Assembly: GCA_948567375.1 (NCBI GenBank)
Contig: OX419759.1
Coordinates: forward strand, 19,498,744-19,562,743
Length of the DNA stretch: 64,000 nt
Direction of reading: 5' to 3'
Origin: Lunularia cruciata
Lineage: Eukaryota > Streptophyta > Marchantiopsida > Lunulariales > Lunulariaceae
The notes beneath the pieces are model-generated. The model ran no database searches. It had not been told where the DNA came from and saw nothing but the letters and a program-made list of their open reading frames with translations. Positions 26,080 to 38,129 of the stretch are shown here, piece by piece. The position numbers were made by a program, and so were the translations under genes. Numbering within the stretch: the first letter of the stretch is position 1; each line of letters opens with the position of its first letter.

Positions 26080-27370
26080 TGGATTACTCAATTCAGCTAT
26101 AAGATGTCTTAGGCATAAGTTGTTCAATTGTTTCATGTGAAATCTCTTTAATTTTGCAAAATTTCATTCAAGTAACCCCAAATTGGGTGTTCAATTTAGT
26201 CTAAAGAGCAAACTCTCCTTCTTTTTTGAAATTTTGGAACAATTCTCCATTATCTTCTATTAATCAAACTACTTTGATTCCTTTGAAATCTTTGATTCTC
26301 TTACTTCATACATCTTTCTTCATGACGGCCATTACTTCTACTCCTCTCATTGATTGGAATCAACATCTGTGAAATAGAATGATAGATACTTCAACTCTTG
26401 GAAGCATTGCTTCTCTCTCCAATTGAGTACATCTTGTGTCCCCATATATCTTTTATCATGGTGTCAAATACTTCTACTACTCTCATTTGATTGGACTCCA
26501 TATTTGTGAAATTTAATAAAAGATTCTTCTATTCTCGGAAGGATTGGCTCTCCCTCAAATTGAAGACATCTCATGTCTTCACATTGGTTGATGGGACTAA
26601 AACAAGATCTATTGCAATAGTTGATCAACTAGATTGGGATTATCAAAAAAAATTCACTTGAAGCTATTAATTCAACAATGACTCCCAAATATGTGAGTGC
26701 CATTAGCAACCATACATTTCCAAGTGCTTGCATAGACTTGAATGCCATATATGAAGGCACTAATGGTATTATAATTATATCTATTATACACACTCACAAT
26801 AATAAAAATTAGAGATGAAGACAAAGTTGAAAGGCATAAATCTATTTTTTGTGGCCTTCTTACTTAGTTATCTATTTTCAACAACCCAATCAACAAGCAA
26901 TCCAAACTTCATTTAGTAAGTTAAAGGCCTACTAATTACAAGATTTTTCTACAATCACTCCATAACCAACAGAACTTGACACTCTTTGATATCATTTCTC
27001 TTCTTTTATAAGAAGAGATCAATATGAAACATGAAGGTCTTTTTGAGCAAAAATTGCTCTTGCAATTACACAAGACACTAAAATCTTCCAAAGTTCAAAG
27101 GCAAAAGAAACAAGAAGTGGAAGTCCATGTATCAAGTCTTTCATGCTCATAATAATTCCTCCAAATATTTTGGAGGTAATTCTACAACTAGTAAATTTGC
27201 TCATCTCTGACCTCTTATCATTTATCACTATACCTATACTACATTTTTCAAAGAAGGGGCATCACATTAAAGATTTCTCAAGTGTATTGTTGATGAAGAA
27301 ACAAGGATTCACATTCCATGATAATTACCCGTACAACTATTGCTCAATTTTCCTTGTACAATGTTGATGC
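26080..27370 (+). pseudogene. Possible copia gag remnant
   Basis: An ATG about 55 bp after the primer site begins a stop-ridden frame. Far downstream (about 27240-27285) the segment ILHFSKKGHHIKDF has the spacing of a copia CCHC knuckle with its Cys positions replaced, keeping KK-GH-IKD. A 136-bp tandem duplication lies inside (26305-26577). Evidence is weak because no protease, integrase or RT follows. Confidence 0.3.
26305..26577 (+). repeat. Tandem duplication, ~136-bp period
   Basis: Two diverged copies align at 'acttctact-ctctcat' (26334/26470) and 'aattga' (26421/26558), giving offsets of 136-137 bp. The duplication lies within the putative gag remnant. Confidence 0.7.
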
Positions 27371-27505
27371 TACCAATTCTATCATCTAAGACAATCAATG
27401 GTATGTTAACACTATAGCTTCTCATCATATATGTAACAACACAATGCAGACCAAATACTAGTAGAAAATTAAGAAACAAGTAATCCTAGTGAGAATACTA
27501 TCCAA

Positions 27506-27620
27506 AAATAGTTAATTACAAAGAAAAGTGTCACTAATTAAGTTCTTTACTATCAAATTTTTAACCTCTTGAGGAAAATTCACTCTCAAAAGAGTGCAAT
27601 GACACCAATTAGGCTCACTA
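27506..27620 (-). repeat. Repeat R1, copy 3 (inverted)
   Basis: The reverse complement carries 'gtgagcc', 'cattgcactcttttg', 'ctcaagaggttaaa' and 'agtgacacttttc' in the same order and spacing as copies 1, 2 and 4. Confidence 0.6.
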
Positions 27621-27624
27621 CAAA

Positions 27625-30600
27625 AAGGATACAAAAAGTCACAATCACAAATGATAAATTCAAAATAATCTCTAAGAGTGATAATCTGATTTGATGCAAA
27701 GGAACTACTAGAATCCTACTTCAAAGATCGATGCTCTTCCCTTCACCAAAGGCAAAATTCCATATGAAGAGGTCTTTGCCTCAACAGTCAATCTTTGTCT
27801 TTGCTTTTATTGCAATTTTCAACATTATTGGTCACTTATGTCCCATCAAAGCATTGCTTTAGAAGAATTTCATTAAGGATACAAGCACACATGGCCCAAA
27901 TACCAAGAATCAAACACACATGGCTCTCAACATCACTGATTGCAAAGATTCATCAACATACTCAAAGAAAAGAATCATTGATGCAATTGAAATTAAGCAA
28001 AGCAATGAAGAGAAATTAATCTTTCATTTTATTTGCCTTCTATTTCCATTTAATGATTTTTTTGAGTGCCCAACTTAAATATCCAGACCACTCAAGAGTC
28101 AAAAAAACTAAGAAATCTACCTATTGCTTAGTTCTTGGTGGTTACAAAGACCATTATCTCTCTTCTTGGTCTTTGTGCATCTTTATAACTCTTTGCTCCT
28201 ATACAATCCAACAAAATGTCTTTCTTCTTTTTTAATGCTCCTATTTACAATATAAGCTACCATTCTTTTCTAGCTACCACCAACCATAGTACCATATCAT
28301 GAAATGGGCTAGCTAAAAGTGATGTTACTACCTTAACTATCTAATTTATCTAATTTACCTTTGAACCTAGGATTTCCTAATAGCAAAGTGTCTTATGCTT
28401 CTCCTATTCTTTGGTCAAAATAGTGCTTTGGTCAAAATAGTGAGGAAGGAGGTTCAAATGGGGAATTTTCATGTTTATAAAGAATCCATAAATTGATTTT
28501 ACAAGCCGCTCCAAAAGTTATATGGGTGGTGCATGGAAGGGAGAAAGTGTGGTTAATTGTCTCCGGTGCATATCCATAAAGATCCTACAAGTCATGAATT
28601 TTATGACATGTGGAAATCTTACATGTCTTGGGATTAATGGGTGTCCATAAAAATTAATCAAAACACTAATGGTTGCAATTTGAAAATAAAGATGTGGCAC
28701 TCATGAGGTTTAAATTGGGTTTAATGCAAAAGGAACACCAAAAATGTGAATTATAGGATTTAGACAAAGAAAAACAACATGTTAATTTGTGCCTCCCTCC
28801 AACAAAAATTTTTCTCCTTGCATTTCTCCCTCACACTATCCACAAATAAATCTGATGTCAAGCATTTCCTCCTCACAACACCCACAAGAAATTTGACATC
28901 AAGAAATCTGACCTTAATCCACACACAAGAGACTTTAGCTCAACCCAAAATTTTGTTCCAATAACACCCATGAGAAATACTAAAAGTTTCAACTTGACTT
29001 GAGAGAATATTCCTATTGCACTCACCACAAAAAATTTCACCTTTGGTAGACATTTTCTTCACTCAATGCCTAGGAGAAACTAAGTTACAATTTTTGGCCG
29101 CTCCCTTGTGGCTCAAACTTTTCTCCCTATGGGTCAACCTTACTCTACCCCCATGGTTAATATTTCCATTTTTTTTAGAATCACACCATAAATCAGTAGT
29201 TGCAAGTATCTCTACAAGGAAATTGAGAAAATGATGCACGACACTTTCGAGTGGGAAATGAAGGATTTGAGGATGAATTAAATTTCAGTAAGGACAAGTG
29301 GGACAAGGGAGCTTTGAAAATAACAAGGAAAGAAATTTAGACTTGTAAGGTGCACTATTGGAAAGTAGTGGGAATTTATGCAGAGTAGCCAATATCTTAC
29401 CACAAGAATAAAACATGTCATTTTTTTTGATTTTGTCATAGAGCATTTTCATATTCTTGAACCTCATATGTTTAAAGGCTCATGCTTATGGATATAGAAT
29501 CCTTCTTTGCTTTAGTGGAAATCATCAAAGATCATTTAATTTTCTCTATGAAGTCTTTCTTAGTGGAAAATTTAGAGTCCTAGTTGACTTCAAGTTGCAC
29601 TGGCTCTTGATCACTTAAGACATAGTGTCAAGAGGAATTAAGTACTTTGGGAATAAAGCTATGGGTGGTAAATGAGTGGTCTACCACCATATTTATTGAG
29701 AGAGTTATAGTAGCTATATTATTTACTATGCCAAGAGTGGTTCAATTGGCCCAATAAGGAAGAAAGCTCACAAATATCATCTGCCTTTGCATTGAAAAGA
29801 TCCTTAGGATGTGTTGGGTTGGTAGATGGGACTTTTATTCCCTCTTGCTCAAAGACCAAGGATAGATGATGAAACACAGTATAGCAGGAAGGGATCCTAC
29901 TCACAAAACTGGTCAAGTTATTTCTGACAACTAGAGAAAGGTGATTCATTTTGTAGGAGGTAAGAATCACTAACATCATCGCTTGGGATCCCAAGCTTGT
30001 TTTTCATTGGTTTGGTTTGAATGTGTAGGGTGTTTGCTGTATTACCTTGCATTATAATTTTTTTCCTTGTATTCCCATTTTCCATTGTGGTTGAATGGTT
30101 TTCACGGTTTCATCAATGAGAAGGATGTTGGGTTCCTGTCACAATGTAACATGTTTGAAGAAGTACACTCTCTAGACAGATCTATATTAGAGAGGTGCAC
30201 AAAACTCTTTTGACCTCCACAAATATTTGCTTGCAGATTTTGGATACATGCCAATATTGCATCTAGTTCCAACCTTCAAAATGGCTTGCACAATGGACAT
30301 GCAAGACTTCAAAAAATGTTTATCTCACATGCAAGTAATAAAAAAATATTGCATAGGATTTTTAAGGCTAGGTGTTATTTGTTAAGAGAATTATGGGTTT
30401 AATTGTATAGTACATAGAGAAATGCTCGTTTGATGAAATGAATGTCCACTTGTATTATTCTACATAACTTCCTCATTAGTAGATATGGCACTTGGGAACT
30501 GGAGGAGAATGATGATTTAGTTGATGAGGTATATGATGGGTGATCATGCAAACAAGGAGTTTTTAAGCAGAAATGTGATAGAGAAATGTTTGGAGTTCAA

Positions 30601-30840
30601 CAAGAGATTGGGTGGTTCCTTATAACCAAGATAAAATGAATAAAATTTATTTTGGTATACTCTTGTACATATTTTTGATATGGTATGGGTATGCACCATG
30701 TAAAATAAAATTTTGTGTATGCAGGTTGTGTTGATTGGGATATGTAGGAGTTTGGGTGTTTGCACTTTGCTATATGTAGGTTGAGTTGAATGGAACATGT
30801 GGTGTTAGTGTTGGGACAGTGGTGTGAATGCCCAATATTT
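27625..30840. other. Decayed DNA without recognisable genes
   Basis: AT-rich and stop-rich. From 28.7 to 29.2 kb the + strand is C/A-rich with recurring 'acaccca-aagaaa' patterns, possibly an eroded repeat. No gene is supported. Confidence 0.4.
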
Positions 30841-30846
30841 TGGAGA

Positions 30847-30920
30847 GAGACCCAAGAGTTACAAGGTGGAAGAGGTCCAAGAATCACTAAGTGGAAAGAG
30901 ATCCAAGAGTCACCATATGC
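30847..30920 (+). repeat. Three tandem ~26-bp units
   Basis: The units begin at 30847, 30872 and 30898 with the pattern 'gag-tccaagagtcac-a-gtggaa'. Copies differ at a few positions. Confidence 0.75.
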
Positions 30921-31025
30921 ACACAATCCTATGGAGGTTTATTGGTGTCCAATGAAGATGTAACATCATCCTTGAATGCATTATATATGGTTCATGAGAT
31001 ATCAAATTATATTTTGTATACTTGG

Positions 31026-31190
31026 GACATTTACTTGTATGCTTGGGTCATATTAATCATAAAGCCACCTTTCGTAGACATGTACTTGTATGCTTGGGTT
31101 AGTTTATTCATAAACCTGCCCATCCTTATATTTTCACTTATTTGCTTGCTTTGACATGTATTTGCTCAGACATTTAGTTGTATGCTTGGT
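31026..31190 (+). repeat. ~51-bp tandem repeat, partly degraded
   Basis: The motif 'gacat-tacttgtatgcttggg' occurs at 31026 and 31077 (period 51). Shorter relatives follow at about 31153 and 31169. Confidence 0.7.
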
Positions 31191-31199
31191 GAATTGTTT

Positions 31200-32377
31200 A
31201 TGGATATTTAGGAGCCTAGAAACTGAAAACTAAAGAGGAGACAGTTATCTTTTATAGTGTTGAAAGCTAAATTTTTTTGGGTGTGGAAAGCAATATCTAA
31301 AGAACTGGTTATGTATCTAGGGGCAAGAAACTAGAAACCAATGAGTTAGATATCAATAAAAATAAGCAGTATATAAAAGAATTTGAAATCTATATAAATT
31401 GTAGCACAATTTATGACAAGGTTGTGCACATGAATATGCACAAGGAAGAAGAAAGAATATAAAATAGTGCTATATCATTAAATTGGTACATTGTATAAAG
31501 TGGATATAGTGTTCAAGGACATGGTTGTGCAAATTAATGTGCAAAGGAGAGGGTTTAGAGGAGAAAGGCTTTTATGGTTTAGGGAGGATTTGAAGGATCA
31601 AGACCATCTATGCAAGGTGCAAGATGGATGAAAGGGTGTTTTGGGCCCTAAACTGAAGATCATTTGCAAAAGTCATTCTGAAAAGGCATACCCAAATAGT
31701 CTACAAAATAGAGTTGAGGGGGTTCAATGGGTTGGTCTATGTAGAAGGGGCTTAGGCAGTATGGTTGGTCTACATGATAGGATAAATAGTTTTCACTGCA
31801 GATAGAATGGTATGCACAACCTGAAATGGTTGTGGTTCATTTTAGGTTGATTTCATTGAATTCCATATACATTTCCTTTTGATTCTGATTCCATGGCCAT
31901 TGGAATGGATGAGTATGTTTGCCAATTTTTAGAGGAAAACATGGATAACATTGAGGAAGGGCCATGGCTCACTGAGTTCAATCAAATGAAAGAGAGTATG
32001 TCTTTCATTAACTGGTGTTGGTTATATAAAGACATTTTTTTTGCAATCTTCAATTTTAAATTTTTGTTTCAGATTTTGTGCTACAAAAACTAATTACCTA
32101 TGCATATTAGCAATTTGGTATGGAGAAGCTCACTTGGGGTCTCAAACAAATTCAATGCTGACATAAATGGATATTGATCTACTTGGAGAGCCTAGGGGAG
32201 ATCTCCAAACTTCCATGCAACCACCACTAGTTCTTGGCAACTCAAGTTGAGAAAGATATATACATTCATTTGTGATCCAAATAGATTCCAATCTACTTGG
32301 ACCATATAGGAGAGAGCCCAATTTGTTGACACCTAATATAGACATTGTTACTTGGAGACCACAAGTTAGAGATGCTC
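31200..32377. other. Left flank of family 1 copy 2
   Basis: Stop-poor + strand sequence near 32130-32377 (about 80 codons) ends where the LTR begins. It could be the other half of the gag-like sequence resuming at 45550, split by the insertion, but no motif proves it. Confidence 0.3.
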
Positions 32378-33069
32378 TACGAGCCGGCCTATCTCTCACT
32401 CAAGATGAACCTCTAATGGTTATTATGGTAGCGCACCATGGACTATGAAGGCAAGGAACCCCAACTCCATCATACTCCTCCAAGGCCAACACTCCAAGAC
32501 TCAAGAAATTTCTCAATAGAGAACTCAATGAGAGAGAGATAGTTAAAAATGAAAGGATGTTGAGTACCTCCTCACCCCTAATTTATATACTTGTGAAATA
32601 ATTACGCACCAAAGTTACTAATTATTGGAGTAACTCAAGTTATTAGGCTAAAAGTCAAATAAAGTAAAAAAGTATAAAGGAATATTCATCCACATGGGCA
32701 TATTCCACTAAGCATGTGATCTTATCTTGACCCAACCACTAAGTCAAGGATTCCTTCACATGGGCTATCGTTGGACTATAGAAGAATCCAAAACAAAAAG
32801 GCTTGGGGGCCCAAAAGTTCTCAACTCTTTTCTCAAAGCCAAACACGTAGGAATAATACCAAGTCAACACACTAGAATCCAAAATAGTGGTGCTTATCTT
32901 TTCCATTTCTTCTAAAGTAAGGTCCCCACTATCTTAGCTATGAATAAATTTAGCTAATCATGACTAATATAGAACCATCCTTTATCTCTATATAAATAAT
33001 ATCTCTCAAGTATTTGTAATACTAAGCTAAATATCATAATACCACACACATGCACAAATGGGTGTTACA
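32378..33069 (-). repeat. 3' LTR, family 1 copy 2
   Basis: About 692 bp. It starts tgtaacaccc (reading leftward from 33069) just after the polypurine-like tract and ends near 32378. It is alignable throughout with 44860-45549 and 5288-5978. TATA-like site at 32582-32589. Confidence 0.85.
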
Positions 33070-33090
33070 TTTACCCCCGGACTAAGTCTT
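33070..33090 (-). promoter_or_regulatory. Polypurine-like tract, family 1 copy 2
   Basis: Reading leftward, cttagtccgggggtaaa abuts the LTR start. Copy 1 has the same tract (5266-5287) with changes. It is the plus-strand primer site. Confidence 0.55.
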
Positions 33091-33117
33091 CACTTTGTCC
33101 TCAAAGTGAAGGTCTCT

Positions 33118-34328
33118 CTACCTTCTATGATACATCTTCAACTTATCATTGTTAATCCTATCAAAGTGTCTTCCTCCCAACTCCTTGAGATCATAGGTGT
33201 AATTGCCCCACACCTTCTCCACTATGAAAGGTTCAAAGTACTTAGGCAAAAACTTCTTTTGTACTCTCTTGAATCAAATGGAATCAAATAACATTACCCA
33301 ATCACCTTCTTTGAAAAGCTCCACCTTCTTCTTGCCTTGCCTCTTGTCATAACTCTCCTTTTGTTTCCTTTGGGCTTGCTCCACTCAAACCATAGCAACT
33401 GCTCTTGCCTCTTCCAATTCCATGAGTTGATCCTGTCTTGACTTCTTTGCATCATCTCCTTGTGCTTTCTTCATTCTCCTATGAATCCTTTGGAAGGTAG
33501 GAAGATCAAAGTGAATAGGTAAGGTAGACTCAATACCATATACCAATTGAAATGGAGAATATCCGGTGGAAGTCTTCATGGTTGTCCTATACTCCCACAA
33601 AACTGCATGAATTCTCTTGTTCCAATGATGTTTAGCCCCCTCCATTTCTACATCTTTGGCCAACATCATGCACAAGGTCTGATTGGTTCTCTCTGCCAAG
33701 CCATTGGAATTTGGCTTATAGGATGTAGTTACTCTATGTGTGATAGAGAAATGTTGTAGCATGGCTATAGTAATGCTTCTTGTAAACTCTCCTCCTCTAT
33801 TAGAAACCAACTCCAAAGGGCATCCAAAATAAGTGATAATGCATTCATAAAGAAATCTCCTAACTTCATCTTCATTCTTTAAAGTCCCTCAATGGTCTAG
33901 CCTCAATAAGATAATCTTGGTAAGATAATCAATAACTACCACAATATACCAATTTTTCCTTGGGGTTCTATTGAGAGGACCTATAGAATCAATTCCCCGC
34001 TTCTTAAAAGGTCCTAGCAATGGAATTGATCTAAGTGGTGGAGTAGGAGTAGAATTTTTAGCAAAAGCTTGACAAACATGACAAGTTTTGCAATAATCAA
34101 TACAATCCTTGAAAATCCCTCTCCAATGATAACGTGCATCTAGAAGCTTGAAAGCAATCACCTTTCTTGCAAAGTGTCCTCCACACACTAAAACTTCATG
34201 AAACTCCTTTATGAGTAGGATAGACCCTTCCTTACCCACTGCTCTCTAAAGTAGACCATCTGGTCCTTGGTGAAAAAGAATATCTTCCACCATTGTGTAA
34301 GGTCTAGATCTTGCTGCAAGTGCCTTCC
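33118..34328 (-). pseudogene. Integrase, distal part, family 1 copy 2
   Basis: Carries the zinc domain (EFHEVLVCGGHF ... YCKTCHVCQ), the first catalytic Asp (RGIDSIGP), then ELVSNRGGEF in which the second catalytic Asp is Asn (codon AAT at 33799-33801, a G-to-A change relative to GAT), and the Glu in NGLAERTNQ. The C-terminal domain follows to about 33118. A frame break lies near 33890. The domain is separated from its N-terminal portion by the nested chromovirus whose 5' LTR begins at 34329. Confidence 0.85.
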
Positions 34329-34442
34329 TGTAACAATATGGAGTTTAGCAACATAGTTAAAAAGGCTAACGGAGTCAAGAATAAGCCAAATTAGCCTAGA
34401 ATATTCCAAAAGCATCTAGAGAGCTTTTTGGGAAGCTTCCCG

Positions 34443-34679
34443 ACTAGTTAACTTGCACTCCAAGCAGGTAGCTTCTAGAAGGAAGCTTCTAGGAGCTTCT
34501 AACTAGCTTAGCTTGCACGCCAAGTAGGCGGCTTCTAGGAGGAAGCTTCTTGAGAAGCTTCCTAGTTAACTTGGCTTGCACTCTAAGAAAGTGGCTCAAG
34601 GAAGCTTCTTGAGAAGCTTCCCAGTTAACTTGGCTTGCACTCTAAAAAAGTGGCTCAAGGAAACTTCTTGAGAAGCTTC
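34443..34679 (+). repeat. 59-bp minisatellite in 5' LTR, four units
   Basis: Units start at 34443, 34502, 34561 and 34620. Each has ctag-ta/tta-cttg-cac-c-aa near its start and ends in gaagctt-rich inverted repeats. The array lies upstream of the TATA box, in the U3 region. The 3' LTR has only the first two units. Confidence 0.9.
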
Positions 34680-34700
34680 TCAAGGGCCTTGTATGGTACC

Positions 34701-34707
34701 TATAAAT
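34701..34707 (+). promoter_or_regulatory. TATA box, 5' LTR of nested chromovirus
   Basis: The motif tataaat follows the minisatellite by 21 bp and is repeated at 39803-39809 in the other LTR. Expected start of transcription is about 30 bp downstream. Confidence 0.6.
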
Positions 34708-34812
34708 ACCAAAGCCAAAGCTCATGCTAGGCACTCAGAGTTTTCCTTCATTCTAGATCCCAATGTGAGCTTCCATTCTCCTATTTCTCTCCTTGGTCTT
34801 GGTCTTTTATAT

Positions 34813-34823
34813 TGGTATCAGAG
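34813..34823 (+). promoter_or_regulatory. tRNA-iMet primer-binding site, nested chromovirus
   Basis: tggtatcagag lies one base after the LTR end and is complementary to the 3' end of initiator methionine tRNA. Confidence 0.85.
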
Positions 34824-34833
34824 TAGGAATAGG

Positions 34834-36010
34834 ATGGATAGAATTTATAGACCACCAAATCCACTTCCACCAAACCATTGGGATTTTCATATCTAGATAT
34901 TACCCAAGCATCGTTTCACACAATTCATCACCTCGTGCTTTAGGCAGGATTTTCTACATATGATCACCATGTTTGAGGAACCCTTGATACTTCCGGTTAT
35001 AACTTATGGAGAATGGTGGATGTGTTGATCTATGTGTTAATCAATTAGATAAAGTGGGAGTAGTAGGATAGAGTAGTAGCTATGGTGACAATACCATACA
35101 TCATCCTTGCGATGCATCAACAAATCAAGCAGCTGACTTGATTGCTAGATGAACGAGATCAACATGACAAGAACATATAGAGAGAGTTCCAATTCGAGAT
35201 GGAGAAGATTGCACTTGATTTCCAAAACCCAAGGTGTTTGAAGGCAAGAATCTTTTGGGCATAGTGGAGAATTTTGTGTTTGACTGCAAATGTTACTTTG
35301 AAGCCACCAATCTTCAAGATGAACAGAAACAAATTCTCTTGGACTCTAGCCAATTAGATGGTGTGGCAAAACTTTGGTGGCAATTTTGAGTGGAGTAAGC
35401 TGAACGACAGATTGTTGCACCAATTTTGACATGGGTAGAGTTCAAAGATAGAATATTGGGTCGGTTTCAAACTATAAATGCCACCCGTGCCACTTGAGAT
35501 AAATTGGCAAAGTTGAAGCAAGTTGGCTCAATAAGGAGCTACATCACACAATTTCAGAACATCATCATGTATATTCTAGTTATACAAGAAGGTGAAGTTC
35601 TGGATCGATTTGTGTGGGGATTGAAGTCACAAACCAAATTGGAGGTGACCATGCGAGAACCACAAAACATAGAAGAAGCCATGCAATTGGCTGAGCGCTT
35701 TGATTCCTTGGTTGTGACAACTTGGTTTTGCCCTTGACCTACACAAGGCCTACCAATACACTATGCACGGATGGAAGAACCAACACCAATGGAGATTGAT
35801 GCTATCTAACGGAGACCACTTGGTACAACGGATAGAGAAAGATTGTGACAAAATGGAGGTTGTTTTTATTGTCGCCAAGTGGGACATTGCATTGCTAAAT
35901 GCCCACTTAGGAATGGGTGACCTCAACAAGTTGCCCAGATGGAGATTGTGGAACAGAATGATCAGGAAAACAAGGAATCCCAATAGGAGATTTTGAGCCG
36001 CCTATTGGGA
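34834..36010 (+). pseudogene. gag, nested chromovirus
   Basis: An ATG at 34834 follows the primer site. The capsid-type domain runs from about 35220 (PKVFEGKNLLG, AKLWWQF, EFKDRILGRF) into the open frame 35504-35737 (SIRSYITQFQNI, AMQLAERFDSLV). The CCHC knuckle CFYCRQVGHCIAKC is at 35861-35902. Several stops and at least one frameshift are present. Gag and protease are in different frames (gag frame to -1), but no slippery heptamer was found between them, so an indel is the simpler explanation. Confidence 0.8.
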
Positions 36011-36012
36011 GC

Positions 36013-36450
36013 TTGATTAGTTCCAATGGGATTGAAGGCTCGACTTATGCAAGTTTGCTTCACTTGCAAGGTACAATATCTAATTGGGGTTGTAGGATTT
36101 TGATTGATTCTGGAAGTTCAAAGAATTGCATGTCTATGCAAGTAGCAAAGGAATTAGGTATTCCTATCAAGCCAATATTTGGAAGTAGTTTGATGATGGC
36201 TGATGGTAGAAAGTGTTTTGCATTTTGCACCTCACATCCTGTTACCTTCAAGATTGGGAAGGAGTATTTGGAGTGTATGAGGTTTGTAATGGCACCTCTA
36301 CACTATGATATCATTCTAGGTCTACCTTGGCTTGAACGTCATAAGATTCAATTTGATTGGACCCGACGACAAATTCAAGTACAACACCAAGGTAGGAATT
36401 TCCGATTAGGTTGTCTAGCACCTTTGAGTAAGACACCTAAGAATAGTTAG
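36013..36450 (+). pseudogene. Aspartic protease, nested chromovirus
   Basis: Open for 145 codons. The active site RILIDSGSS has its DSG at 36106-36114, and the second conserved segment DIILGLPWL lies at about 36307-36333. It ends at TAG 36448-36450 and is in frame with the RT downstream, so only stop codons separate them. Confidence 0.88.
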
Positions 36451-36462
36451 TCCCAAGATGTG

Positions 36463-36642
36463 AAGTTTGTTGAGAAGGTAGCCATAGAGCAAATCTGGAA
36501 GGGAGATGAGTCCAAAGATGGGAAGTTTGCCAAGAAGGCAACCATGGATCAAGCTTGGAAGAGAGATGAGTCCTTGGAAGAAAAGTTTGTTAGTAAAGCA
36601 GCCATAGAGCAAGCTTTGGAGGAAGATAAGTCTATATTCACA
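36463..36642 (+). repeat. Three 60-bp in-frame repeats in the protease-RT linker
   Basis: Units start at 36463, 36523 and 36583, exactly 60 bp apart, in the pol frame. Each encodes about 20 residues on the pattern KF-xKxAxxQxWxxDES. The units differ at the nucleotide level but keep the frame and the amphipathic pattern. Confidence 0.9.
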
Positions 36643-36699
36643 GTGTGGATCAAGCCAATTGCATAAGAAAAATCCAAGGAGGACCTAGAGCCTCATCAA

Positions 36700-38075
36700 G
36701 CAATGGTTGATCGGATAGTTCAAGAGTTTGCAAACGTGTTTCCGGATGATCTGCCAAAGAGATAACTCTCCAATTGAGGTATGCCCTTCAAGATCAAGTT
36801 ATTGCCAGGGAGTACTCAAGTGAGTAGACTGATCTATCAGCTCTTACCAAAGGAGTTGGACGAGTTACCAACAACACTTATAGAGTTGTTGGAGAAGGAT
36901 TTCATACAACATAGTACCTCTCCTTGGGGAGCACCGGTACTATTTGTTCCAAAGAAGGATGGAGGACTTCATTTTTGTATTGATTATTGTGGGCTCAATA
37001 AGCAAACCGTGAAGAATGCATATCCCTTGCCTCGGATTGATGACCTGCTTGATCAACTAAGTGGAGCACGCTACTTTTCCAAGCTGGATCTTCATAGCGG
37101 CTATTGGAAAATTCCTATTGAAAGAGAGGATGTGCAAAAGACTGCCTTTTGCACAAGGTATGGGCGTTTTGAGTGGAGAATTCCACCTTTTAGACTCACT
37201 AATGCTCCAGCAATCTTCATGGATCAAATGCATCAGGTGTTGGAGGGACTATTGGATCGGTCTGTAGTGGTGTTCTTGGATGATATCTTAATCTATAGCA
37301 AGATAGAGGTAGAACACGTGAATCACGTGCGAGAAGTCCTAAGATGACTACAACAATGGAAATTTTATTGCAAGAAGTCAAAATGTGCCTTTTGGCAGAA
37401 GGAGGTTACCTTCTTGGGTCATAAGATCTCATCAGTGGAGATCAAGATGGAAGAAGAGAAGATCAAGGCCATTACTGATTGGCCTACCCCAAAGGATGCT
37501 ACAAAAGTACGGACATTCAATGGATTGGCCAGTTTTTACCGACGGTTCATCCTCTATTATGCTCATGTGGCTGCACCATTGACTGACCTCTTGGGAAAGA
37601 ACTCGAGTTTCTAGTGGACCACCAAGTATGAAGAAGCATTCCAGAAGTTAAAGCATATGGTGTCTTCAAGACCCATTCTTCAACCATATGATCCTCAACT
37701 ACCTTGTGTCGTTGATTTTGATGCTTCTAACTTTGCAATTGGAGTTGTGTTGCGACCAAAATTCCTAGATGGACTACATCCCATTGCCTTTATGTCTCGT
37801 TGACTAAATACAGCTGAAAGAAATTACTCTACTCAAGATTGGGAACAACTTGCAATGGTATATGCCACCAACGTATGGAAGCATTACCTCTTGGGAGAGC
37901 AAGTGGTCATGCGAACGGATCACAAGTTATTGTTACAGACCTTACACTTGAAACACATGAAGAGTCGACATCATTGATGGGAAGAGCAACTCCAATTGTT
38001 TGACATCAAACTTGAGTACAAACTAGGTCGGTTCCATGTCATCCCTGATGCTCTATCACAACGACCTGATTTGAA
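36700..38075 (+). pseudogene. Reverse transcriptase and RNase H, nested chromovirus
   Basis: RT from about 36780: [62 protein letters not shown], and the catalytic FLDD at 37273-37284. The connection segment ASFYRRFI lies near 37540. RNase H from about 37700 has DFDASNFAIG, NYSTQDWEQLAMV, MRTDHK and PDALSQRPD. Stops at 36742 and 36772 (before RT), 37345, 37612, 37801 and 37975 each differ by one transition from a Gln or Arg codon, and the main frame is otherwise open over most of this length. Confidence 0.9.
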
Positions 38076-38129
38076 GTCTCTTCCTCTCATCACGATAGCA
38101 ATTACAATGGTGTCAATTGATCCCAAGGT

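Larger units (their letters stand above)
34329..34811 (+). repeat. 5' LTR of nested chromovirus
   Basis: 483 bp, starting tgtaacaata and ending cttttata (the other LTR ends cttttaca). It contains four copies of a 59-bp unit (34443-34679) and a TATA box tataaat at 34701-34707. The LTR is 118 bp longer than its partner, which is exactly two units. Confidence 0.93.

Noticed and set aside
33547-33759. 70-codon + frame in the copy 2 integrase (and similar frames at 40381, 40715, 42580)
   Set aside because: These are antisense shadows of the - strand gag and pol. The same shadows appear on the - strand of copy 1.
35902-36013. Programmed -1 frameshift between gag and protease of the nested chromovirus
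   Set aside because: The frames are -1 relative to each other, but no X XXY YYZ heptamer in gag phase was found and the region has several other breaks, so an indel is more likely.
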